The position numbers and the translations under genes are program-made. From Camellia lanceoleosa (taxonomy: Eukaryota > Streptophyta > Magnoliopsida > Ericales > Theaceae): a stretch of DNA of 64,000 bases. The notes under the pieces were generated by a model. The model was not told where the DNA came from, searched no databases, and worked only from the letters and a program-made list of their open reading frames with translations. Within the stretch, counting starts at the first letter, position 1; each line of letters starts with the position of its first letter. The stretch spans positions 64,181,018 to 64,245,017 of the forward strand of contig CM045763.1 of assembly GCA_025200525.1 (NCBI GenBank). The letters run 5' to 3'. Below, piece after piece: positions 35,467 through 46,033 of the stretch.

Positions 35467-36266
35467 CAATTGAGAAAAAAATGAGGAATAAAAGAGAGCA
35501 AGGGTTTCACTTTTTAACAATTGAAAGCATTTTCAAGGGTAACTTGATTTTTTTTTTTTTGTGTGTTTATAACAATGAAACAACAATCCAATTGTACTTT
35601 GCTTTGTGAACTTTCTAAGGGTAACTTGATTTCGCTTTCAACAATCGAAGATGTTTTCAAGGGTAATTGAATTTTTTTCTAGTGTTTTTAAGAATGAAAC
35701 AAACAATCTCCTCATACATCACTTTTATGCCTTTAGTAGGGGTTATTAAAAGGAAAATTCACAAGACAGCTATAAGACCCAATCATGCTTTGTATCACAA
35801 AATGCACAATCAAGAAACAATACATTAGCAAAATAAATGAATCTGAGATGAGGATGACAGTGTGGCAAAATGAGGAGACTTAGGGTTAAGAATGACTGAA
35901 GTCGTGATATGATACAGGTAAGCACCTATTAATTAAAGATAAAATGAAGAAAACCGACCAGGATTGTTTGGACATGTACAACCAAAGCCAATAAGTGCCC
36001 CGGTAAGAAATAGAAACACTATCCACATTGAGGATAATGATAGTTTGGGTTGAAATAATAAAGAAAGACATGCTAGCTTGTAGTTTAATTGAAATTGTAG
36101 TGCCAAATAGGTTTTCCTCAGAATGAGAAAGAGCTGAAAAAGTAAATCAGATATGTGTGTGTTGTAAATCAGATCAACCATAGGAATAGAGTTCTAGATT
36201 CATACCTCATGAAACTGACATGTCTGATCTGAGATGGCATGGCAGGGTAGTTATTAGCATGTAGCT
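34957..36266. other. Intergenic DNA, MULE to DUF3119 gene
   Basis: No gene was seen. It includes an (AG)n tract at 35431-35462 and a lone CAGGGCCGGCC motif near 35101, which resembles the tip of some plant hAT-type elements but has no visible partner. The part next to 36266 is probably the 3' UTR of the minus-strand gene. Confidence 0.5.
35431..35462. repeat. (AG)n microsatellite
   Basis: Sixteen uninterrupted AG units, preceded by a short (TG)n run. Confidence 0.95.
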
Positions 36267-39200
36267 CTAAGACTCTTTTGGACCGCTAGTTTTTGAAGGG
36301 CCTGCTCGTTCTACCATAACGTCATAAAGTTGCTTCCCATCCTATTTGGAGCAAGACAACAGACAAAGATCAATATTGACTTTTGCAAAGGATATGTCAA
36401 AGAAGCAGATTCTTTAACGAAACGGTTCTCGGGTTTTTTGTTTTCTGTTTTTGTTTTCAATTTTTTTTTGGAAAATAGAAATTGGAAATAAAAACTTGTT
36501 TGGTATGTTATTATTGTTTTCATAGAAATGGAAACAAAAAAGAAGAAGCTCTCTTTTGACATCAAAATAAAATTCAATACTGGCTAGTTGATCTCCCGTG
36601 ATTTCTGACTCCCCCTGGTGACCTCTGGCAACACTCTGGCCACCAACTCTGACAGCCACAATAGTTGACCTCTTGCAATTTCCAATCATACTCCACCTGA
36701 TGACCTCCGGCAACACTCCAGCCATCAATTCTGAAGGCCCCCACGTCCAGCCACACTCCACTGTTGGGCTCTGACAACTCACCAAACAATTGTTTTCAAA
36801 ATATCTGTGTATACCAAAGAGGTTTGTTTGTATTGTTTTTGTTTTTGAAAACTTGTTTCCTGTTTTACGTAAACAAAAACCAAGACATTGACAACATTAT
36901 CAAAGGACCCCTAAGATTCACCGTCTTTTTTGCTTTTCCTTTTATTGTTGGTTGGTGAACTGCCTAAAGGCTAGGTTATCTTCCCACCAAAGTTGCTAGT
37001 GGCACTATGAAGTCTTGATCTTTTGAAATCAACCTATCCCTTCTTCCCATGGTGAAGAGGGAGCTAATTACTATTAGTTTTACAAACTGATTAAGTTTTT
37101 CGCCTCTTCATACTTACAAAGATTACTGGGAAAAAGTGCACTTGTCCTTCAGGCTTCGTTTGTGTCTCCTTAAAATACACTAAAACCGGAAAATTTGGCC
37201 ACCAGAGCTCCCAATTTACAAATGTTGAGTACCTGCAACAAAATTTTCGTGTCAATGAACTATGATAACCCTAAAAAATATATGGTCATACAATGTCTAC
37301 TCACTTCCAACGGTTTTTTCCACCCACAAAAACATTTTCACCCGACTCCTCAAGCTGCTCTCCAACTTTTACTTCCTGCATTCACAAAATAGGGTTAGTT
37401 TTCAATAAGTTATAAATTCGTCTCTTTGTTTCAGAAAACAATTTCACTAAATTGAGAAGATTGAAGGGACAAACCAGAGCCTCATTATCGAAGACAAATC
37501 TCACCCTAGTTGTCTGGAGAAAAAAAAAAAAAAGAAGAAAAAAACTAAATGAGCAATGGTAAACCAAATGGCAAGAAAACAGCCAAAATAAACTGTAACA
37601 GAACAAGGAATTTGAGGCATCCATATTATCATCAATGAAAGGCACGCTTCCAGTGGCATCTTTAAACTATTTTTGTGTTTTGTATGGAGCATCGAAATCC
37701 ATTAGGGATCGAGAGGTCTGTCTAAGAAATATCGTATAAATAAAGAGTAGTAATTTAGAGCTGTTATTACTATTCTTATCAGTACCTGGACTAATAGGAG
37801 TAATCCGAGAAGACCAACAGGAGCTGCTGGTAACAAATTATTTGTATAAACTAAGCCACCAGCGAAACCTGTTCCATATTAAAATCCAGAATCATACAAG
37901 GTAAAATATCTAAATATTATTAAGAACAATTTTATATTAGGTTCTCAACCAACTCTAACTGTAAAATTCAATCAGTGCTTTAGTAATATTTATCATTGAG
38001 AAAAAAGCAAATCTAAATGTGAACAGTTCTATTGAGGTATTTTACCTCATCAAATACTTAAACACCCAAACCCAAACCCAATTTGATGTAGAAAACACCA
38101 ATGCTTGTTCATAAGGTAGTTGAATATTGATATCTATATTTGACTACCAAAATGGTGTAGTGTGTACATGTCTGACACATATTGGACACCGACAAACCCC
38201 GTGGCGCGTAAATTTTTTTATATAAATTTTTTTAGCAAGATACGCTGAGGACACTTCAGACATATGCTTGTCCTGTGTTCGGACATGCCTCAAGACACTT
38301 TTTGTGGATTTTGTTTTTTCATAATTTTATATAGCTGATTTAGGAACAAAATAAAAAAATATATGGAGACAAAAATGGGGGAAAAGTAGAAAAAACAAAA
38401 ATAAAAAATAGACCCACATATACATTGATGCCTCGCATAAGTTGTATCTCTATACCCTAAATTTATATCCATATACATATCAGCTAAAAAAATATTTTTT
38501 TGGTATCTTAGCCATGTTTGCATCCTTAATTTTTTTTTCAAAATCACTCCGTCTGGACATAAATCAAATCAAATCAAATCAAACTAAACTAAACTTTGTA
38601 TTGCAGCCAAGCAGAGTCAGCTATATGAATAATATTTCAACATTATGCTCTGTCAAGGGCCTTGAGACCTCTCTGGACATACAGTTTTCAAAATTCTACT
38701 CGGGAAGTTTGAATGAACTTTCACTTTACATATATTGATATACATGAGATGTATACAATAATACCCACCAAGTAGGACAATTGGTATACGGTAATCTGGA
38801 TCAGGAATAACAGTTTCTTTCTTGACCTTCTTTCCAACCTGCCAAACATGAAAAATTGACCCATAAGAGAGTATTGTACCAAATGGAATAAACCCATATG
38901 CCAAAAATCATGGATGGAGAAGTAAAATTGGTTATCCAATCAATCATTTTCAGAATTCTTGCTGCCTGAGTGATACGGCTTTGGGCATTATAAACATTCA
39001 TATCAAATTATACAAAATTTATAATAAAATTTTCAAGATAATCATCAAAATGGAAGCAACAATTAAACACAAGTAAGGAGATTAAGAGTGGAGTATTATG
39101 AACCGCTGAGGCTAATATGCCGGTGCTGCCACGGCGGATACTGATATCTCTGCCCACAAAACTTCTGTTAAATATCAGTTTTCCATGAAACGAGCTCTGA

Positions 39201-41064
39201 AAATTCCTCAATAGTCCACCCAATTCTCTATCTGTTTTGAAGTAGAATAAAAATGATCAGCTCCAAATTCAATATATATATACTATTATATAAAACACAC
39301 AACTCACTTGGCATCAACAACATCGTCATACAATTTGATTCCCCAAAAAACCCACAACACTACATATTTTCCCAAATATTGATCTTGCCTAGTAGTGGCA
39401 ATTACTATAAGGACCCAAAAGTAAAATCATTAAACTAATAATTGCTATCTACTACACATGACTCACTCTCTCTACTGTCACACACGATGCTAGTGTGCGT
39501 ACACTTCTAATATATTAAATAAAGCACACAACTCTGAAGCTTCGTTACGCTTTTTGTTTACCCAAAAAAAACCCTTAAAATTGGTAACTGCAAAACTCAA
39601 CATCCATTAAACCTTTTTCTAATTCAATCCTCATTTGTTACACCATCCAAAAATTTAGATGAGCAATTGCAAATGCATCGCATTTACATTGCACCCGTCT
39701 CTTTCTATACACATATCTTCACAACCCATGGTCTTAAATTATAATTCTTTACAGCTTCATATCATTAAACAATCAAGAAGGCTTGAAAGTAGGATATATA
39801 TATATACTACTATCTATCTATCTTCATTATAAAAAGAGAAGGCCTAACTTGGGGAAATTCTATTTTCACACACCACATTGTCTCTGTGCACATTCTTTCT
39901 CACTCCACTCACTTAGTAATTTGATTTTTAGGCATTTATCTCAATCCACACTCCACATTCCAAATATACCCATTTAATAAAAAATGTGTGTACATCCTCA
40001 TATTAGTCCACACAAATATTCGTAGTTGTCGTGCTGTGCCGACAGGGCCTGCCATGATTGATGACAATCATATTGAACCTTACAAACTGGATGTTACAAT
40101 CAGATTAACTACAATTTATATGAGTTCCACTAATATATTCATCTGGGTTATGCATTTCAATTTGTTTCATATTTGTTTGTTTATGTTTTTGGTTTAAAAT
40201 TGTATCTGGGTTTGAAATTTTCTTTTTGATTTGGAATTTGGATCGGTTGAATTTTGATAGTTTGTTATTTTATGTAAATTGAGTTTTTTGAAATCTACAA
40301 TTTCACTCACATGTAACCATGTATTTTGCAAGTAAGTTCTTCTGATTCAGTTTCATGCCCTGGGCTTTACATTTTTGTTTATTTATTTATTTTTTCATTA
40401 ATGTACAAATTCATATATTGCATTTGAAAATGTGGAAGTAGAAGCCTAATACTTGGTGTTGTTTCTATTATTTTCAGTTTATGTATTGAGAAATCTATGA
40501 AATCATATTCCAGTTGTCCAGTTTGTAAGATTCAATCTGATTGTGTGATGTGTGTAGATGGATGTTTATTTTGGTCATTTTATTTAAAGGTAAATTTGTA
40601 ATGAAAATAAAATTCATTAAGTGTGTGGACAGAGATAATGTGATGTGTGGAAATAGAATTTCTCCCTAACTTGGTGTTTATGTCTCATTTTTTGGTTTTC
40701 CCAAAATACCCCTATAGCAATTAGCTGGGTAGTCACCTGAATTCAGGATTTTTTTTTTTTTTTTTTTCCTTTTTTCTTTCAAATCTCTCAACTTCTGATT
40801 TCTGATTTTGAATACAGTTAAAAATCTTATTTTGCGGAAATAAAATATTCATATACATACACATCGCGTGTGCCACCACTTCTAGTATATATATATTATG
40901 AGTTATCATCCAAATGAGAATCTGAAACATATATGAGACCATAATACAATGGATTGGTTTTGAAGATTAGATAGCAAAATTGAAAGAGAGAGAGAGAGAG
41001 AGAGTGAAAAATGCTTACTTTGTGAAGAGAGAAACCGAGAAGACGATAAGAGAGCACTCTCCAT
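36267..41064 (-). CDS. DUF3119-type chloroplast membrane protein
   Basis: There are eight exons on the minus strand: 41064-41019, 39231-39104, 38838-38769, 37868-37786, 37513-37475, 37375-37305, 37232-37118 and 36341-36267. They sum to 627 nt (208 codons plus TAG) with consistent phases. The N-terminus MESALLSSSRFLSSQ is Ser-rich, basic and poor in acidic residues, like a plastid transit peptide. Then come VIPDPDYRIPIVLLG and GGLVYTNNLLPAAPVGLLG (two hydrophobic, probably membrane-spanning segments), VRFVFDNEAL, GENVFVGGKNRWKYSTFV and GKQLYDVMVERAGPSKTSG. This pattern fits the plant/cyanobacterial DUF3119 family, whose function I do not know. The family name is from memory; the gene structure is firm. 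Intron 1 carries a MULE, and another sits about 190 bp upstream of the ATG. Confidence 0.85.
36420..36920. mobile_element. Possible MITE in the last intron of the DUF3119 gene
   Basis: TTTTTGTTTTC-rich flanks occur on both sides of a more GC-rich centre holding two similar blocks (TGACCTCTGGCAACACTC near 36620 and TGACCTCCGGCAACACTC near 36703). The edges could not be defined, so this is tentative. Confidence 0.35.
39852..40664. mobile_element. Non-autonomous MULE, 813 bp, in intron 1 of the DUF3119 gene
   Basis: The left end GGGAAATTCTATTTTCACAC mirrors the right end (GAGAAATTCTATTTCCACAC on the complement). The inverted similarity continues for about 40 bp. A perfect 9-bp target-site duplication CCTAACTTG lies at 39843-39851 and 40665-40673. 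This identifies a Mutator-like insertion. The interior is AT-rich apart from a less AT-rich patch at 40015-40110 that may be captured sequence; it was not identified. Confidence 0.85.
40983..41005. repeat. (GA)n microsatellite next to a splice donor
   Basis: A GA tract in intron 1 of the DUF3119 gene, 14 bp downstream (in the sense of the gene) of the first exon; it is a (CT)n tract on the transcript. Confidence 0.9.
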
Positions 41065-41403
41065 TTTGTACTCTGTTTGTTTCTCTGTTTTTTTCTTTTG
41101 TTTTCCAAAAACAAATGGATGTGTTTCTGTTTTTGGGATATGGGTGATGATGGTTGAGGGGCTGTGCTTGGAGTGGGTGTCTTTTGAGGATAAAGATGAA
41201 TTGACGATAATGCCCTCCTTGATGTGAATTCTGTTCACATAGGACCTTTACTCCGGGGAATTCTATTTCCACCCCCTTAAAAAACTCAGGACAAATCTTT
41301 TCTCAATACACATCTCTACTAATTTAATTTTTAAGTAATTATCTCAATCTACATCCTTAAAATTACAAATAAATCCTTCACTCATATGTACACACACTTT
41401 AGG

Positions 41404-42053
41404 ATAATTCTATTTATATACCATTACTTATCTTAGCACACATCATTTACTCTGTGCAAACCATACACAAATCAAAAATTTTAATTTTACCTCAATACAC
41501 ACCAATAATTTTCAGATAATACTAAACTACCCTCATCTTGTCCAACAAACCCTAACCCTATATATATTTCAATGGTGAGGCTTTTGAATATCATCTTCTA
41601 AGTTGGAAATGTGACTGTGTGGGTTTAACAGTCGTAGGTTTTTACTCGTGTGTTTTTGTATGATTTTATCTGGAACTTCATTTTTCAATTCTGATTTTGC
41701 TTCAGGTTGGAGGGTTCTTTCCGTAGTTACTCTAGGCCTGTGCTTCATGCAGCAGCTAGAGTTGTGCAGGAGATGGGTAAAAGTCGGGCTGCAGCTTTTG
41801 CTGTAGGCTTACAGGATATTGACGAAGGAGCTCATGTAACTGAAATGCTATGAAGGTGGTGATGATCGGAAGAGGGAGAGGTGGTTGGGTGGTCGGCAAT
41901 GGTAAATGTTAGGGTTGAGTTAAGAGAGAGAGAGGGAGGGAGGGAGAGAGAAATGGAGGGGTGTATTGGTAATTTGATTAAATGATAGAAATGTAATAAA
42001 AAAATTAGAGAAATTGTGTGAATTGAGAGAAATGATGATGTGTAAATAGAATT
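41404..42053. mobile_element. Nested related TIR element within the 921-bp MULE
   Basis: GATAATTCTATTTATA near 41404 mirrors the complement of TAAATAGAATTACC near 42052, and the pair continues as ACACATCAT words. No clean target-site duplication was found. It could be a nested insertion or an internal duplication of the termini. Confidence 0.5.
41707..41853 (+). pseudogene. Possible captured exon of unknown origin, 48 codons
   Basis: A stretch of clearly higher GC content lies in an AT-rich element. It follows a TTGCTTCAG acceptor-like sequence and is open for 48 codons to a TGA, with protein-like text such as SYSRPVLHAAARVVQEMGK and AAAFAVGLQDIDEGAHV. I do not recognise the parent protein. 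MULEs often capture gene fragments, so this is probably one. It is not expected to be functional. Confidence 0.5.
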
Positions 42054-43018
42054 ACCTTTAAAATTAGAGAAATGGCTATTATAGTAATTTTTAATTAGGA
42101 TATAATTGTCATTAATTTAATTTTTCATTAAGTGTGTTGACTGAGTTTATCAGGGTGGTGGAAATAGAATTTCCCCTTTACTCCATATGCTCCTCCTTAA
42201 ATTACCCCTGGCTTTGGCTACAGGGAGCTAATTTTGTGGGAAAGTTTTTATGTTAATAACTTTTTATTTATATTTTCAAAAAGATTAAAAATGGGAAATA
42301 AAAATCTTTTACTATCTATTTTTCTTTTAATATAAATAAAGTACGCAATTTATAAATATTATCGAAATCTAATAAATACAAAATTTATTCTTACTTGTTT
42401 TGATAATAAATTTTCTTTCATTTTTCCTTCCCTCTTCCTCCTAATAATGTCATTGGCCAAACCTTCAGCCCTGCAATCGATGAATCCTTCCTCCCATCGG
42501 CCGCTAACTGTTACCTGTTAGTGAATCTCCACCTTCGACATCACTCTTCGTCACCAAGTCTGTTCTAACTTGTTTTCAAAATAAACTTGTTGAAACATAT
42601 ATGCACCAAACATATTTTCAGTAATAAAAATAATAATAAACTGTAATTGTTAATCAACAACATTAATACTTCAAAAAAAATTCATGGGTTTTCTAGTATT
42701 TTAGAAAGAAAGTAAGTAAAGTAATCAAGGCAGCTTTTATTAGCACACAACAAAACTTTTCAATTCATACTATTTTTTAGTTCGGATATTAATTATAAAA
42801 TAAAAAGTAATTGTTCAAATATTAACAATTGACTAAAAAAATCAGCTCAATTGTTAGTATCTGAAAAATTAAATTTTATATCAACTAACTAATTTTTATT
42901 TAATAGTTAATATCCGAAAGAAACTGAGAAAAAAATGAATATAAAAATAGAAGCGCCCAATAACCAAGGTCATTTTGGTAAATTCATTAAATTATTAGTT
43001 TACAATTGAGAATTTAAA

Positions 43019-43059
43019 AGAGAGAGAGAGAGAGAGAGAGGGGGAGAGAGAGGAGAGAT
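43019..43059. repeat. (GA)n-rich microsatellite
   Basis: GA repeats with a short GGGG interruption. Confidence 0.9.
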
Positions 43060-43097
43060 AGACTTACTGCTTCTGTAGCATAGCTTGAAATTTTTAA

Positions 43098-43180
43098 GGT
43101 AACTTACACCTACTTTCCTTAAAATTTAAAAAAAAATACAATTAATCTCGCATTTTTGACATAATTATACTAATGTCTCT
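43098..43180 (+). mobile_element. Left part of a TIR element split by the LTR retrotransposon
   Basis: GGTAACTTACACCTACTTTCC and the following AATACAATTAATC...TTTTTGACATAATTATA blocks are the inverse of text at 54430-54504 on the other side of the LTR retrotransposon. A pre-existing inverted-repeat element therefore received the insertion. Confidence 0.6.
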
Positions 43181-43283
43181 TTGGTATGATTAAAACTATT
43201 GAAACTAATACCAATAGTAGGTAGATATACACTAAAATAAAAAAATTTATACAAATATAAATTTTAGTAAAAAATAGATGATA

Positions 43284-43288
43284 ACATC
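43284..43288. repeat. Left target-site duplication (ACATC) of the LTR retrotransposon
   Basis: ACATC recurs at 54344-54348 right after the 3' LTR. Five bp is the usual length for Ty3/gypsy integration. Confidence 0.85.
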
Positions 43289-44091
43289 TGAAGGGGCTAA
43301 ATGTGAAATGGGTCAGGTCCAAGCCTTGGGCCGGCTCAATCCGACAAAGTCCGAATCCAAGTGGGTCAGATGAGTATATGGACAAACCAGTTGAGCCCAA
43401 CTTCATGATCAACAGCCCACCCAAGTCCTCAAGTACTTGGGCTCAACTCGCAGTGGAAAGGCTAGCCCACCAAAAGGTTAGTCTGGCCGAATCGCGAATG
43501 TAATTTCAGGAGCGAACAGATATTGGTCCGGCCTATTTTGATGAATGATCCTAAAAGGCGATCAAGACATCGAATCAAGTACATGAGTACCGAGCTGGAT
43601 AAATCTCACAAGGAAACGTGGGATCTGTGAGTGCAAGCATGTGCAGGTTGCCACCTCAGCTGGTCCCCTACACTTAGAATCACGGAAGTTGTTGAACCAA
43701 AGGAATGTGGTTAGTTATCAGCATGCCTACAATGAGAATATGCAATCAATGACAACTACCAAGTGGTCCCCCACCTGGAGCAATGCTGAAAGGACACCTG
43801 GTAGCATATACACTCCATAAACTCACCTTGAGAAGCAAGTAAGGAACACTATATATACAACATGAACTCCACATTGAAGGTAACTGAACTATTCCGAGCG
43901 AAACCATATCTACATGCGAATTCAACCCTCTATACACTACTTCTCCGATCACTAATTCCCACACCGGAGGGGTTATCCGCCAACTACCGGCAATCTAATC
44001 TTCTTGTGGCAGGAGTCCCGGTCCCTGGATAGTCCAACTGAGAGCGGAGCCCCGATCCACTTTTCATCTAGTGCGGAATCCGGTATGCACA
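43289..44091 (+). repeat. 5' LTR
   Basis: Runs from TGAAGGGGCTAAATG to GGTATGCACA, 803 bp, and matches the 3' LTR along most of its length. A TATATATACAA string near 43851 is a candidate TATA box. Confidence 0.9.
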
Positions 44092-44093
44092 AT

Positions 44094-44111
44094 TGGTGCG
44101 GTGAGCGTGGA
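44094..44111 (+). promoter_or_regulatory. Candidate primer-binding site
   Basis: TGGTGCGGTGAGCGTGG lies two bases after the 5' LTR. It begins with TGG as expected for pairing with a tRNA 3' CCA end. The tRNA was not identified. Confidence 0.55.
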
Positions 44112-44148
44112 TTGCTCTTATCTCTGAGCTCTGCATTAAGTTCCGGCA

Positions 44149-46028
44149 ATGAGGATTGAGGATATTCCGCCTTTAACACATACTCCACAGACGGAGAAGA
44201 CGAAGGACAAAGGTTTGGTACTCCCGACAGTTCTGGAGGAGCAAACTGGAAACAATAATCGAACCCCCGAATCCGTCGAGCATCGATTGCCCTTCGCCGA
44301 AGGTTCTTCTCATCATTTCCTTTTGGAAAAGGATTATAGAGATCGAATTATAGATTCCATGGGAATGGAGATACAGGAATTGAAAGCTCAACTTAAGAAA
44401 GTGTTGGGTGATCCAACGGAAAATAGGACGAAAGCAAAGCCCTCTCGTTTGCAACAAAGGAGCTCGTCCAAAGAACTACCAGTGAAAAAATTCCCCAGAA
44501 ATGACTCTGGACAACGAAGCCAACCTATCCCAACACAGAGTGAAGCGGCGAGTAGCCACACACGCGGGTCACACCGGAGGAGGGCCAAGAGGCAGAAGAC
44601 GGGTAGTCAACAACTGAATACCCTCCTCAGGACCTTCGTACTCGGCTGATTGACAATAGGCAGAACGAGCAACATCGAGATCATCTGGACCGTACTGTTC
44701 ACCAGAGAGAACATCAAGCGCTAGACAGACCAGTCTCTTCGCCATTCTCTCCGGAGATTGAGACCATGAGACCTCCCAAGAAGTTCACTCCACCAAAGTT
44801 CACTTCGTATGATGGGAAATCGGACCCTCTGACACATATCAGCCATTTTAGACAGATGATGTCCCTTTAGAGCCGAGATGAGGCACTGATGTGCAAAGTC
44901 TTCCTATCTAGCTTGGGAGAAACCGGACTCCGATGGTTCGATTGACTCCTCGCTGGATCAATTCATGGTTGGAAGCAGCTCTCCGAAGAGTTCCTGGCCA
45001 GGTTTGTCTCCAATACTAAGATCCCAAAAGAGCCGGATACACTGTTCGGCCTCAGAAAGGAGCAAGAGGAAACGCTGTGCAGTTATGCCAGGAGATACTG
45101 GGAAAAGTATAACGACCTAGAAGAAAATGTGTGCAGTGAGCAAATGGTCGTCATGTCCTTCAAACATGGTCTGCGCCCGGAAAGTAAGTTGAGACAATCA
45201 CTTATTAAGAGCCTGGCCACAGCTTTGAAAGACTTGCGCGCCAGGATTGAGCAGTATGCCCGCCTTGAAGACGATCAGATCCCTATCGAGGTAGTATCAG
45301 CAGAACAAGCAGCTCGCCCGAAAAAGAAAACTGACTGAGGAGAACACCGAGGGATTGCAGTGAATGAGGTGGATAAGTCCAAATCCCACGAAGCCATTGT
45401 GACTATGTTCAAGGAGCCAATCTATCGAATCCTGGAAAAGATCAAGAGAGAACCCTTCTTTGCTTGGCCGCCGAAAATGTTGGGAGATCCAGCTTGGCGC
45501 AATCAGAAGCTCAGATGCACCTACCACCAAGACAAGGGACATATGACCTAGAATTGTAGGGCACTGAAGCAATACTTGGAAGACCTGGTGGCAGCTGGGC
45601 ACCTGAGGGAATACATTGATCAGGGTAAGGAAGTGGCCGAACTGGGGAACCCACCTCCAGAGGCAAATGTTGAGCATCCACCCTGGCTGATAATAAATGT
45701 GATCCATGGGACAACGGCTTAGAAATCTGAGGAGGCACTGAAGGAAGAGATCGCTAAGGCTGCACAAATTCAACGAATCATGTCAGTGGAGCCGGCATCG
45801 AAAAAGGTGCGTACCGTACCTAAGTTCCCCCTGTGCACTGTTTCATTTATTAGCAAAGATTTAGAAGGCATACAACACCCACATACTGATGCATTAATTA
45901 TAACTGTTGGGATTGGGAAACGATTTGATGTGAAACGAGTCCTAGTAGATCAGGGTGTAGCAGACATACTGTATTATGATTTGTTCAGAAAGCTCGGCCT
46001 CTCTGAGCAGCATCTCACCCAGCCGTAG
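44149..46028 (+). pseudogene. gag and protease region of the Tat element, with stops
   Basis: The first open part (44149-44649) is a charged N-terminal gag region with a short coiled coil (MEIQELKAQLKKVL). After a stop, the retrotransposon gag (capsid) domain is readable from about 44765 (PPKFTSYDGKSDPLTHISHF, YARRYWEKYNDLEENV). It is interrupted by stops near 44868 and 44944. A C-X2-H-X4-H-X4-C zinc knuckle (CTYHQDKGHM) follows at about 45520-45560, with a TAG inside it. The protease has the motif VLVDQGVADILYYD near 45940; DQG is common in this lineage. A TAG at 46027 separates it from RT. Confidence 0.85.
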
Positions 46029-46033
46029 CCCCG

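Larger units (their letters stand above)
41255..42175. mobile_element. MULE, 921 bp, upstream of the DUF3119 gene, with a nested related element
   Basis: The ends GGGGAATTCTATTTCCACC and (complement) GGGAAATTCTATTTCCACC are inverted repeats. The 9-bp duplication CTTTACTCC is perfect at 41246-41254 and 42176-42184. It belongs to the same family as the 813-bp element in intron 1. Its left end is 191 bp from the DUF3119 ATG, so it sits in the promoter region. Confidence 0.85.
42185..43283. other. AT-rich intergenic DNA
   Basis: No coding potential. It contains the GA-rich microsatellite at 43019-43059 and, from about 43098, the left half of an inverted-repeat element split by the LTR retrotransposon. 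Confidence 0.5.

Noticed and set aside
38801..39001. Possible extra exon of the DUF3119 gene (open frame with MNVYNAQSRITQAARIL)
   Set aside because: The exons at 39231-39104 and 38838-38769 join in phase 0 and give a continuous protein; no proper donor supports an extra exon.
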